The notes below the pieces were generated by a model. It saw only the letters and a list, made by a program, of their open reading frames with translations. It did not search any database and was not told where the DNA came from. The position numbers and the translations under genes are program-made. 20,905 bases of DNA from a virus: positions 1-20,905 of IMG/VR virus record IMGVR_UViG_3300050014_000209, one strand, 5' to 3'. Below are positions 7,853-14,191 of the stretch, piece by piece. Every line of letters begins with the position of its first letter. Within the stretch, counting starts at the first letter, position 1.

Positions 7853-9652
7853 TTATACTCCACCACCATATCCTGTAGGAGGAGTTTGTCCTCCAATTAC
7901 GGTTGATGCTTTTATTACTGCGGTGTTGCTTGAGATCTGTCCAAGTAGTTCAACCATCTTTTGATTAAGAAGAACCATTCTTGATTGATAGTTAGAACCA
8001 AATACACCGCCTATCTTTAGTCCGGTGGTTGATGAAGAATTACCTGTCCCCATGAATGCTCCAATATTAGGTATTGGTGGAACAATGGACGAACCTGCCG
8101 TTCCGTGTTTCGTTCCTGATTTTATGGATGATTCAATATTTGCTGCTGCTCCTAGACCAAATAGTCCTCGACCACCATATTTAGCGAATTTAGACATAGC
8201 CGATGCTTCTTCTAATGTTTTTCCACCTATACGTCCACCTTTAATAAAATCCCCTTCCAAAAGTGATCGCATAGATCCTTTCATTTTCGACCCCTCGACA
8301 TTTTTCTCAACACCTTCCATTAACCGTTGTGTTATAGTCTTGCCACCCAATAATCCTTCGGTTCCGGCTGCTTTGTTTCTTAAATTGAATGCTTTATTTA
8401 ATAGGTTCTCCGATAAATTCTCCATGCCTAGTTTCGATGCCCCTACCGCCGCTCTTCCCAATCCATATTGCGCTCCTTTGGCTATACCAGATTCACCCCC
8501 CGTTAATAATAATCCCGCCGTATTAGCAATACCCTCACCACCCTTTGCCATTTTCCCACCCGTTCCCAGAGCATCATTAGAAATTTTTGCTTGTTTATTG
8601 ACCCATTCAGTCATAGAAAATGGGGGTGTATCCATTATTGATTGACCCATCTCTTTCAATTTTTTTCCTCCCAATATTTTCGGTAACATAGCGCCAAGCC
8701 CATAGATAAGTTCGCCAAATACTTTTGCTAAACCTTTAGCAATTAAATCAAATACACTAGTAAATATTTTCAGAACACCAAAGCAAAAATTCAAGGCTAC
8801 ACCACCAAATTCTTGTAATCCTTGTTTGAAAACTCCCATGTCACCCGTCAATATACCTTTCCAGAAATCAAATATACCTTTAAATAAAGTAATAACACCA
8901 CCCAGAGCATTGATAATATCATCAAAAACTGCTAGTAAAAGTGAAGCCGCAGGTTTTAAGTCCGTTCCGATTTGTTTCAAATCAACCACTAAATTAGCCC
9001 AAGTAGCCGATAATTCATTAATCGTTCCTTCGGGAATTATTTGACCTGTAGATTCCTCTTCTTTTTTTTCACCCAACATCGTATTACCATTGAGACTTTG
9101 ACCTATTTGATTGAGGAAATTTTCAGGTGTTCCCGTTATCTTTTCAATGTCTAACCGGTTTAAATTATCCGCTTTACTTATATCTCCGTTCGGAGCACCA
9201 GCTTGAATATTCTGAACTCCAGTTACTGCTTTCGATAAGAATTCTTCTTTGGAAAGAGTTCGGATATCATCCATCGTTACTCCCAATCGATTGAGAGAAG
9301 CAATATATTCTGCATTACCATTCAAGGCTTCTTTACGAGCCTTATCGATATTTTCATACATACTCATAACAGCTTCTTCAGGAACATTAGCCTTAGAAGC
9401 TAATAATTGAAGACTCTGTAACATCGTATTAGTTATACCCATGCTCTTGGATGTTTGATCTAATTTCTGTGCCCACTCCCCCGTTTTTTGGGCGGCTTGC
9501 TCAATTGCAGCCACTGAAAACAACATTTTTAATTTGGTTGCTAGTTCTCCCTTGACAACCCCTTCCAACCCCTTCATGGCATTAGTCGTTTCCTGAATCT
9601 TAGGAACTGATTTATTATCACAGTCAATTACGAATTTTGCGCCTAGTCCCAT
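7853..9652 (-). CDS. Tail tape measure protein
   Basis: A 599-residue protein that would set tail length and help pass DNA into the host. The N-terminal part (1-200) is helical, with IEQAAQKTGEWAQKLDQTSKSMG (50-72) and LQLLASKANVPEEAVMSMYENI, typical of tape-measure openings. Residues 235-325 hold a run of hydrophobic helices (PAASLLLAVF, INALGGVITLF, ALNFCFGVLKIF), the membrane-active part seen in many tape measures. The C-terminal third is Gly/Ala-rich and low complexity. At 1.5 A per residue the tail would be about 90 nm. ATG 9652 is one base after the chaperone stop and has an AGAAAGAT leader five bases upstream. The long open frame on the opposite strand is a by-product of its composition. 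Confidence 0.9.
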   Translation of the reverse strand: MGLGAKFVIDCDNKSVPKIQETTNAMKGLEGVVKGELATKLKMLFSVAAIEQAAQKTGEWAQKLDQTSKSMGITNTMLQSLQLLASKANVPEEAVMSMYENIDKARKEALNGNAEYIASLNRLGVTMDDIRTLSKEEFLSKAVTGVQNIQAGAPNGDISKADNLNRLDIEKITGTPENFLNQIGQSLNGNTMLGEKKEEESTGQIIPEGTINELSATWANLVVDLKQIGTDLKPAASLLLAVFDDIINALGGVITLFKGIFDFWKGILTGDMGVFKQGLQEFGGVALNFCFGVLKIFTSVFDLIAKGLAKVFGELIYGLGAMLPKILGGKKLKEMGQSIMDTPPFSMTEWVNKQAKISNDALGTGGKMAKGGEGIANTAGLLLTGGESGIAKGAQYGLGRAAVGASKLGMENLSENLLNKAFNLRNKAAGTEGLLGGKTITQRLMEGVEKNVEGSKMKGSMRSLLEGDFIKGGRIGGKTLEEASAMSKFAKYGGRGLFGLGAAANIESSIKSGTKHGTAGSSIVPPIPNIGAFMGTGNSSSTTGLKIGGVFGSNYQSRMVLLNQKMVELLGQISSNTAVIKASTVIGGQTPPTGYGGGV

Positions 9653-9653
9653 T

Positions 9654-10274
9654 TTAAATCTTTCTCTTTTTTGCGTTGTTTAATTGTTCTATATCAATGC
9701 GGTTCATCACTTTAATTGCTCCCTCTGCCTCGGAGTAGCTCGCCCATTCATAGAACATCTTCTTAAAATTCATATTTAATATCTCGGATTCATCATAACC
9801 TAATTTTTTAAATATTAAAAATAGATTTTGTCTCCAATCAGTTCCACTTGGAGTTGAAATGTCTTGATTTTGCTCTTCCGAGTATAAAGGCATTTCCATA
9901 TGAAACTTTACATATGTTTCAAACATATTTAATTTCTTTAAAATATTCCAATCCGATTCATGTTCCATATTTTTTAGCATATTCTGTGTAAACTTATCAA
10001 CATATTCTTTATAGTCGGTTGAGTTATCCAGCAATGTTAAATTCTCTTCATAATTTAAACCACAGACTAATAAAGCATGAAAGAAATAATAAATACTATC
10101 TTCCAAGGTTGTATCTTGTGCATTAATATTGACAATCGGATTCTGAGTATGTTCGAGAATCAATAAATGACCTAGGCAGAACGGCTTCAATTCAAGTCCA
10201 CATATGGTAAACTTGCGAGGAATAATCGCATTCGAATAAAAATAGGAAGTGAAATCTTGTTCTTTTTTTGCCAT
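9654..10274 (-). CDS. Putative tail assembly chaperone
   Basis: A 206-residue, mostly helical acidic protein between the tail tube gene and the tape measure, the conserved place of the gpG-type chaperone that coats the tape measure during tail assembly. It has no other recognisable domain; KLGYDESEILNMNFKKMFYEWASYSEAEGA near the C-terminus is helical and charge-rich, as in this group. At its end the codons GCA AAA AAG contain the heptamer A AAA AAG in the correct phase for -1 slippage, the site class used by many chaperone genes. A -1 shift here would only swap the last three residues for about seven (EKDLKWD) before TAG, so a long gpGT-like extension is not encoded. ATG 10274 is preceded by a strong hairpin. 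Confidence 0.7.
   Translation of the reverse strand: MAKKEQDFTSYFYSNAIIPRKFTICGLELKPFCLGHLLILEHTQNPIVNINAQDTTLEDSIYYFFHALLVCGLNYEENLTLLDNSTDYKEYVDKFTQNMLKNMEHESDWNILKKLNMFETYVKFHMEMPLYSEEQNQDISTPSGTDWRQNLFLIFKKLGYDESEILNMNFKKMFYEWASYSEAEGAIKVMNRIDIEQLNNAKKRKI
9658..9665 (-). promoter_or_regulatory. AGAAAGAT leader of tape-measure gene (unusual ribosome-binding site)
   Basis: AGAAAGAT lies five bases before ATG 9652, inside the last codons of the chaperone gene. AGAAAG is complementary to the very 3' end of many 16S rRNAs (CUUUCU-3'), next to the usual CCUCC core. The same octamer precedes three other virion genes. Confidence 0.4.
9674..9680 (-). promoter_or_regulatory. Slippery heptamer A AAA AAG at end of chaperone gene
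   Basis: The minus strand reads GC A AAA AAG AGA AAG in the chaperone frame. The heptamer is in the X XXY YYZ phase required for -1 frameshifting, and AGAAAG just downstream may act as ribosome-binding site for the tape measure. The -1 frame closes after about seven codons, so the outcome would be a slightly altered C-terminus. Coordinates are approximate within a few bases. Confidence 0.3.
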
Positions 10275-10286
10275 AAATTTAATGAT

Positions 10287-10317
10287 GGGGACTATCAGTT
10301 ATTAGCCAATAGTCCCC
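10287..10317 (-). terminator. Hairpin after tail tube gene (possible terminator or attenuator)
   Basis: A perfect 9-bp inverted repeat GGGGACTAT / ATAGTCCCC with a 13-base loop fills most of the 60-base gap between the tail tube stop and the chaperone start. The transcribed strand continues CATCATTAAATTT, so there is no clean T-tract. It could partly terminate or stabilise the 3' end of the tail tube mRNA, lowering expression of chaperone and tape measure relative to the abundant tube protein. Confidence 0.55.
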
Positions 10318-10334
10318 CCGTTGATATATTACAC

Positions 10335-10727
10335 TTACGCAATAGCCAAGTAACGGATACATTTGAGTGTAACCTTACACGCATCAGTATTCGTTCTTTT
10401 GATTACGTCCGATTGGACAATCCAACCAGAACCACTGATAGCCCCATCAGCCGCAATGGAAATTTTAGTTCCACGATCAGGATAGGTAATTGTAGCCGAA
10501 CCAGATGCAGTCGAAGCATCCGTAGCCACATATTCCAAGGTTGCCGTTTCAGTCGGATTGTAACCAACCCATGCGACAACGTTACCTCGCTGATCACGTA
10601 TTTCGTTTTCATCTAATTTCAACTCATGATCAGTTGATTGATAGATGCCAGTGACACCGGTGATGGTAACGGCGGAACTGCCGAGACCCCATGCAATGTC
10701 AAGTCCGTAGTATGTTTGAGCAATCAT
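10335..10727 (-). CDS. Putative major tail (tube) protein
   Basis: A 130-residue, beta-rich, low-charge protein two genes upstream of the tape measure, directly before the chaperone, where the tail tube gene sits in most siphoviruses. Composition fits a stacked-ring tube protein: many Thr, Ser, Gly, Ala and Val, with the segment ELKLDENEIRDQRGNVVAW (35-53) as the only charged stretch, perhaps the loop between subunits. It is shorter than lambda gpV (246 residues) but within the range for compact tube proteins. ATG 10727 carries an AGAAAGAT leader whose 17-base context is identical to that of the capsid gene, and a hairpin follows the stop. Both fit high expression. Identity rests on position, size and leader, not on a recognised motif. 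Confidence 0.72.
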   Translation of the reverse strand: MIAQTYYGLDIAWGLGSSAVTITGVTGIYQSTDHELKLDENEIRDQRGNVVAWVGYNPTETATLEYVATDASTASGSATITYPDRGTKISIAADGAISGSGWIVQSDVIKRTNTDACKVTLKCIRYLAIA

Positions 10728-10735
10728 TTTATATT

Positions 10736-10743
10736 ATCTTTCT
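10736..10743 (-). promoter_or_regulatory. AGAAAGAT leader of tail tube gene
   Basis: AGAAAGAT ends eight bases before ATG 10727, within AGAAAGATAATATAAAA (10727-10743), which recurs exactly at 13743-13759 before the capsid gene. It probably serves as a non-canonical ribosome-binding site pairing with the 3' end of 16S rRNA. Confidence 0.5.
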
Positions 10744-10760
10744 CTTAATTTGTTAATTTT

Positions 10761-11213
10761 TTAGATTGGAACACACGCTCCAATAAATCTAAAGTTAAAA
10801 TTGTTTATCCAAGCATCACCAACCGTGACACTATTATAATTTCCAATTTGTATCTGCCAAAAATTGATACCAATACCATTTCCTTGACAAAATTGTGATG
10901 TAGCCAAACTTCCACTAACTGAATCAGTGAAGAGCGATAATACATTTCCGGCTAGGGTTGAATAATTATCAACGGTATCATCAGTAGCTATCTCCTTAAC
11001 GACTATATCAACATCAAAAGCGTAACATCGTGAATTGAAGACAACTTCAGTTGCATCCTTTACAAAAACTATAATGGCCGGGGCAATTTTATCCTCGTTA
11101 TCCATTCCCGTGTAAACATTGGAATATAATGAACCAGAATTAATCGAAGCTGAGATATAAGTCGATATACCTTTTTCAGCAACGTTTAATGGATTAAATA
11201 TCAATGGATTCAT
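10761..11213 (-). CDS. Putative tail terminator / tail completion protein
   Basis: A 150-residue protein. ATG 11213 (MNPLIFNPLNVAEKG) is one base after the preceding TAA; an in-frame TTG at 11225 is less likely. The sequence reads as one alpha/beta domain: an N-terminal helix with NVAEKGISTYI, then strands IAPAIIVFVKDATEV and RCYAFDVDIVVKEI, then a helix TLAGNVLSLFTDSVSG and a final strand NNFNFRFIGACVPI. This strand-helix order and the place just before the tail tube gene resemble gpU-type tail terminators, which cap the tube and join it to the head. No catalytic motif is present. The assignment is inferred from position and predicted fold. Confidence 0.55.
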   Translation of the reverse strand: MNPLIFNPLNVAEKGISTYISASINSGSLYSNVYTGMDNEDKIAPAIIVFVKDATEVVFNSRCYAFDVDIVVKEIATDDTVDNYSTLAGNVLSLFTDSVSGSLATSQFCQGNGIGINFWQIQIGNYNSVTVGDAWINNFNFRFIGACVPI

Positions 11214-11214
11214 A

Positions 11215-11589
11215 TTATGATTCAACTAAAATATATTGTAATAAAGCGGGTAAAAGGGAACCGGTTGCTAATGCATATAGTTGAGCACTTCCACTATTTG
11301 TTAAAATACAAAAATCGCCAAGTTGAAGATTTGATGCATAAGAAGCGGTATTACCAATGGCTATTTTGATAGAAGCGGAAACATCCAAGTTGGAGAAATA
11401 TCCAAAACGGAAATCATCAATACTTCCCGTTGGTAACTTAGTCCACGATGAACCTGTCGGAATATTAGCCGTATTTGCTATACTATTGCTGCCACTGGTC
11501 GTTGTATTTTCGGATAAAGTGGCGATGGTTCTACAACTATTATTATTTAGAACTAATTGCCCTGAAATTGTATATGTTTGTGCGCTCAT
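11215..11589 (-). CDS. Small beta-rich virion protein, unknown
   Basis: A 124-residue protein with almost no charged residues, rich in Ser, Thr, Asn and Ala. The middle part SASIKIAIGNTASYASNLQLGDFCILTNS (about 72-100) followed by AQLYALATGSLLPALLQYIL reads as a beta-sandwich of the kind seen in small phage surface or decoration proteins. ATG 11589 overlaps the preceding TGA in an ATGA junction and has an AGAAAGAT leader eight bases upstream, which it shares with the capsid, tail tube and tape-measure genes; this hints at high expression. A virion component, perhaps a decoration or connector accessory protein, is the best guess. No specific function can be assigned. Confidence 0.55.
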   Translation of the reverse strand: MSAQTYTISGQLVLNNNSCRTIATLSENTTTSGSNSIANTANIPTGSSWTKLPTGSIDDFRFGYFSNLDVSASIKIAIGNTASYASNLQLGDFCILTNSGSAQLYALATGSLLPALLQYILVES

Positions 11590-12278
11590 TTAAATGTATC
11601 TTTCTTTTGTAATTTTTGAAATTGTTCCGTATATTTACGTTCTATATATTTATTCATGGATGATATTTCTGATTGAATGGCCTCTTTTAATCCATCATTC
11701 AATATTTTATCAACGGTCGGAGAATTTTGTTTATTATCCATTCCTACCATATTCCAAATCCAACCAAATGATCGAGTTCCTGTTGTAACCTTAGCTGCTA
11801 ATACATCACCCTTATCTTTTCCGTATTGTTTTACACCCGTTGGTTTTTTTGGAGCATATCTTTTAATGAATGATATATCACCCAATTTATTCCAATAATC
11901 TAATTTTTTAATACAAGGTATCCAACCAGCCCTCAAGAATCCAACACGAGTTTGAGCACGTTTGATATATTTTTCAATGGCTAATTTCATCTTATTACCA
12001 CTCAATCCTTTTTTGTGTTGAGCCGCCAATTGTTTATTGACCAGAATAGCAACTAATGGAATTTCTGGATTAACTCTAGAAGGGACTCCCAATTTTTTAG
12101 GAATATCTGATTTATCAACGGCCTTAGTTGCCCTCATAGCTTGTAATGCTATAAAATATAATTTAGCATTGATAATATCAGCTCCTTGTCGTTTATTCCA
12201 CGTTTTATATTCATCAAATACCTTGTGGAATTCTTTCATTCCTTCCAACTTCATTGTTATTTTAGCTTCGTTTGCCAT
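11586..12278 (-). CDS. Putative tail completion / neck protein
   Basis: A 230-residue strongly basic protein. The opening KITMKLEGMKEFHKVFDEYKTWNKRQGADIINAKLYFIALQAM resembles the start of HK97 gp10-type tail-completion proteins (ligand strand, then two helices), but the protein is longer than that family, with a Lys-rich middle (IEKYIKRAQTRVG, YAPKKPTGVKQYGKDKGD). It lies between a connector-like gene and the tail terminator-like gene, where neck proteins are encoded. ATG 12278 has the one near-canonical ribosome-binding site found here, AGAGGAA nine bases upstream, inside the last codons of the preceding gene. The basic charge suits contact with DNA or the acidic head-tail interface. Function is inferred from position and a weak family pattern. 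Confidence 0.55.
   Translation of the reverse strand: MANEAKITMKLEGMKEFHKVFDEYKTWNKRQGADIINAKLYFIALQAMRATKAVDKSDIPKKLGVPSRVNPEIPLVAILVNKQLAAQHKKGLSGNKMKLAIEKYIKRAQTRVGFLRAGWIPCIKKLDYWNKLGDISFIKRYAPKKPTGVKQYGKDKGDVLAAKVTTGTRSFGWIWNMVGMDNKQNSPTVDKILNDGLKEAIQSEISSMNKYIERKYTEQFQKLQKKDTFK
11598..11605 (-). promoter_or_regulatory. AGAAAGAT leader of the 124-residue virion protein gene
   Basis: AGAAAGAT ends eight bases before ATG 11589 and lies within the upstream coding sequence. It is one of four copies of this leader octamer seen upstream of virion genes. Confidence 0.4.
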
Positions 12279-12282
12279 ATTA

Positions 12283-12636
12283 TCAAATTCCTCTGGTAGT
12301 TGAATGAGCCACTAATCTAAAATATGAATTAGTCGGATCTCTTTTTACCGATTCTACACGGTAATTAGTTCCATCCAAAGTATAAGTAATTATTTGTTGC
12401 GGTTGAGGAAGTCCATTGGTGAATATAGATTCAAATTCTTCATCGATATAATTATACATCCGAACGGTTGCGGTCATGAGTCGAACAAGTTGAAAACCAC
12501 CAGTTTCTAAATCACGATTGAATTCGGTTATAGAAGGAATGAAGGTATATGAATTGCCTAACCACGTAAACGAAGGAAGACCCAAATCTTCTTCGGTTAT
12601 TACTAGGTCTTCGCAAATTTCAGATCTTAAACTCAT
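12283..12636 (-). CDS. Putative head-tail connector (stopper/adaptor-type)
   Basis: A 117-residue beta-rich protein. I place the start at ATG 12636 (MSLRSEICEDLVITEEDLG); the frame is open to a TTG at 12660, which adds nothing convincing. DLGLPSFTWLGNSYTFIPS near the N-terminus and a C-terminal TYTLDGTNYRVESVKRDPTNSYFRLVAHS give the pattern of a small beta-barrel in which a measured property is followed by its substrate-binding rim, as in head-tail stopper proteins that plug the portal after packaging. It is the first gene after the capsid gene, consistent with that role. A TTTTGACGAA element lies 16 bases upstream. Function is inferred from position and fold. Confidence 0.6.
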   Translation of the reverse strand: MSLRSEICEDLVITEEDLGLPSFTWLGNSYTFIPSITEFNRDLETGGFQLVRLMTATVRMYNYIDEEFESIFTNGLPQPQQIITYTLDGTNYRVESVKRDPTNSYFRLVAHSTTRGI

Positions 12637-12652
12637 TTTCAAGATATAACGA

Positions 12653-12669
12653 TTCGTCAAAAGTTTGAC
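12653..12669 (-). promoter_or_regulatory. TTTTGACGAA element, copy 2, within a 14-bp inverted repeat
   Basis: The minus strand reads GTCAAACTTTTGACGAA. The core TTTTGACGAA (12653-12662) is the shared element. In this copy only, it overlaps a perfect inverted repeat GTCAAA-CT-TTTGAC (12656-12669) that looks like a small operator. It lies 16 bases upstream of the connector gene start and downstream of the capsid terminator, so it is well placed to restart transcription or regulate the distal operon. Confidence 0.4.
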
Positions 12670-12736
12670 TTGATTAAAAGTTTGTTATATGCTAAGGATA
12701 ATATTCAAACTCTTCTTAGTGCCGCTGAATATTTAC

Positions 12737-12765
12737 AAAAAAATAACCCTGCCGAAACAGGGTTA
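12737..12765 (-). terminator. Intrinsic terminator after the major capsid gene
   Basis: On the minus strand an 8-bp stem TAACCCTG / CAGGGTTA encloses the loop TTTCGG and is followed by seven Ts (12743 down to 12737). It lies 27 bases after the capsid stop. Stem, loop and T-tract fit a rho-independent terminator well, probably limiting read-through into the connector and tail genes. Confidence 0.85.
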
Positions 12766-12792
12766 ATTGATTTTGATATTTAATTAACTAGA

Positions 12793-13740
12793 TTAGACTC
12801 CCGAAGTAGACCAAACAGGAACAATCGCACTGGTATTACCAGCCGCTGTCCCATAAATTGAGACCACGGCCATTCTCCACGCAGGTAGAGAAACGTCGTA
12901 TACCCAACGAACTTGGAGACTTAGACCAGAAGTAGGATCAACAGCAGTCGCCGACTGAACAAGACCATTGTTAATTTCCTGTGGTGCTCTCACGGCACAG
13001 ACGAGTCCAGCCTCATGTCCAAACATACCAACTAATTTATTCGTTCCATTGCTGTAGCTTGAACCACCTTGAGGTTTTGTAGCACCATAGAAACGAGCAT
13101 ATTTTTCAAGGTTGAAACCAATTAATTCCTGAACTTTGTTTTGTTTAACGGCATTAGCATCACCATAGATGTAGGTAGGAAGAATTCCAGCTACTAATGA
13201 TTGATAAGTATTCGGAGAAACAATACCAAAACGTCCATCTTCAGGAATTTCTAAGTTACTTAACATAGTAGCAGCATATTGAACGCTGGTTGAACCCGTA
13301 ACTGTAAAGTTAGAACTTGAAGCAACGGTTATACCATTAGTAAAAGAAGCTGACGTAATATTGCTAATAGCGTCAACAACGATACCATTCGCTAATTGTT
13401 TTACCATCTGAGGTAAATAAGTATTCTGTAATACTTGAGGAGTAATAGTTGACCATTCAAGTTCATTAAATACAATGTCATAATCACGCAATTTAAGCGT
13501 GGCCGTTACAGCACTCGAAGAAGCAGCAGTATCGGCCCAACCATTAGTTAGGTCATTAGGACTGCCCCATTGAGTATTGGAAATACGAGTCGTTACACTT
13601 ATACCACCATTAGCAATTTCAGTATCGAAATTTTTGGTGAATAAGTTGATTTTCGGCATACCTGCAATGTATTGAGTAAGAGATTCTTGAGCGAATACAG
13701 CGAGATAGCCTTGTAGTGAGTTTGCGGATGTGGCGGCCAT
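12793..13740 (-). CDS. Major capsid protein
   Basis: A 315-residue protein in the capsid position after terminase, portal, protease and scaffold-region genes. Composition is typical of an HK97-fold coat protein: Ala/Ser/Thr/Asn-rich with few cysteines. LQGYLAVFAQESLTQYIAGMPKINLFTKNF (9-38) forms the N-arm helix; VTTRISNTQWGSPNDLTNG resembles the strand and E-loop start of P22-type or related coats; LPQMVKQLANGIVVDAISNI is the long backbone helix; and EDGRFGIVSPNTYQSLVAGI matches the usual 'r-x-ivspn-x-ya-l' feature of coat proteins. It carries the AGAAAGAT leader, and an intrinsic terminator follows it directly, both suited to a highly expressed gene. I am confident of the role but not of the exact coat family. 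Confidence 0.85.
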   Translation of the reverse strand: MAATSANSLQGYLAVFAQESLTQYIAGMPKINLFTKNFDTEIANGGISVTTRISNTQWGSPNDLTNGWADTAASSSAVTATLKLRDYDIVFNELEWSTITPQVLQNTYLPQMVKQLANGIVVDAISNITSASFTNGITVASSSNFTVTGSTSVQYAATMLSNLEIPEDGRFGIVSPNTYQSLVAGILPTYIYGDANAVKQNKVQELIGFNLEKYARFYGATKPQGGSSYSNGTNKLVGMFGHEAGLVCAVRAPQEINNGLVQSATAVDPTSGLSLQVRWVYDVSLPAWRMAVVSIYGTAAGNTSAIVPVWSTSGV

Positions 13741-13751
13741 AATTTTATATT

Positions 13752-13759
13752 ATCTTTCT
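13752..13759 (-). promoter_or_regulatory. AGAAAGAT leader of capsid gene
   Basis: AGAAAGAT ends eleven bases before ATG 13740. The surrounding 17-mer AGAAAGATAATATAAAA (13743-13759) is identical to the tail tube leader. Its 5' half can pair with the CUUUCU-3' end found on many 16S rRNAs, and the following A/T stretch should keep the start unstructured. Confidence 0.5.
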
Positions 13760-13762
13760 ATT

Positions 13763-14188
13763 TTAACCTTTGTTGATTTTATGAGATTTTAAAGCTAAGG
13801 TTATTAAATCTTTATTCTCGTTGTAGTAAGCAGTCTTATCTTCTCCATTTAATTCAGTAAATTTCTTTAAAGCATCTTGGGGATTAGTTGCTGGCTGCGT
13901 ATTAATTATTTCGTGAGCAAATGTTGAGACTCCAATTGAGGCTAAGGCAGCATTTACTCTTAAATTTACACTTTTTTCAGTATCTTTGATTTTAATCTTC
14001 ATTTCTTCTAGTTCTACGGAATGAGCCATTTTTAAATTCTCATATTGGGTAGCGGTCGTTTCAATGGTTGATTTATAATCATTGATTTCTTTCTCCATTA
14101 CTTGGAGAGTTCGATTTACATTATATAAATCATCCGTTTTGGATTTTAATTGATTCTGTAAAAGTTTAATGTTGGAATTTCCAAACAT
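13763..14188 (-). CDS. Coiled-coil protein in scaffold position
   Basis: A 141-residue charged helical protein. Residues 8-75 form a likely coiled coil with heptad-spaced hydrophobics (KLLQNQLKSKTDDLYNVNRT, VMEKEINDYKSTIETTATQY, EEMKIKIKDTEK). A hinge with NLRVNAALASIGV (about 76-88) and a C-terminal helical region (NPQDALKKFTELNGEDKTAYYNENKDLITLAL) follow. Coiled-coil proteins immediately upstream of the capsid gene are often scaffolds or head-assembly helpers, and the short conserved C-terminal part may be the coat-binding end. It lies three bases after the Glu/Lys-rich gene and 22 bases before the capsid gene. The scaffold role is inferred from position and predicted structure only. Confidence 0.55.
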   Translation of the reverse strand: MFGNSNIKLLQNQLKSKTDDLYNVNRTLQVMEKEINDYKSTIETTATQYENLKMAHSVELEEMKIKIKDTEKSVNLRVNAALASIGVSTFAHEIINTQPATNPQDALKKFTELNGEDKTAYYNENKDLITLALKSHKINKG

Positions 14189-14191
14189 AAA

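Noticed and set aside
8025-8645. 206-codon open frame on the plus strand inside the tape-measure gene
   Set aside because: It is Pro/Ser/Ala-rich shadow sequence created by the Gly/Ala-rich low-complexity end of the tape measure, and has no ribosome-binding site or family match.
12637-12660. TTG start at 12660 for the connector gene
   Set aside because: ATG 12636 is available, and the added residues fall in the repeat element rather than in a domain.
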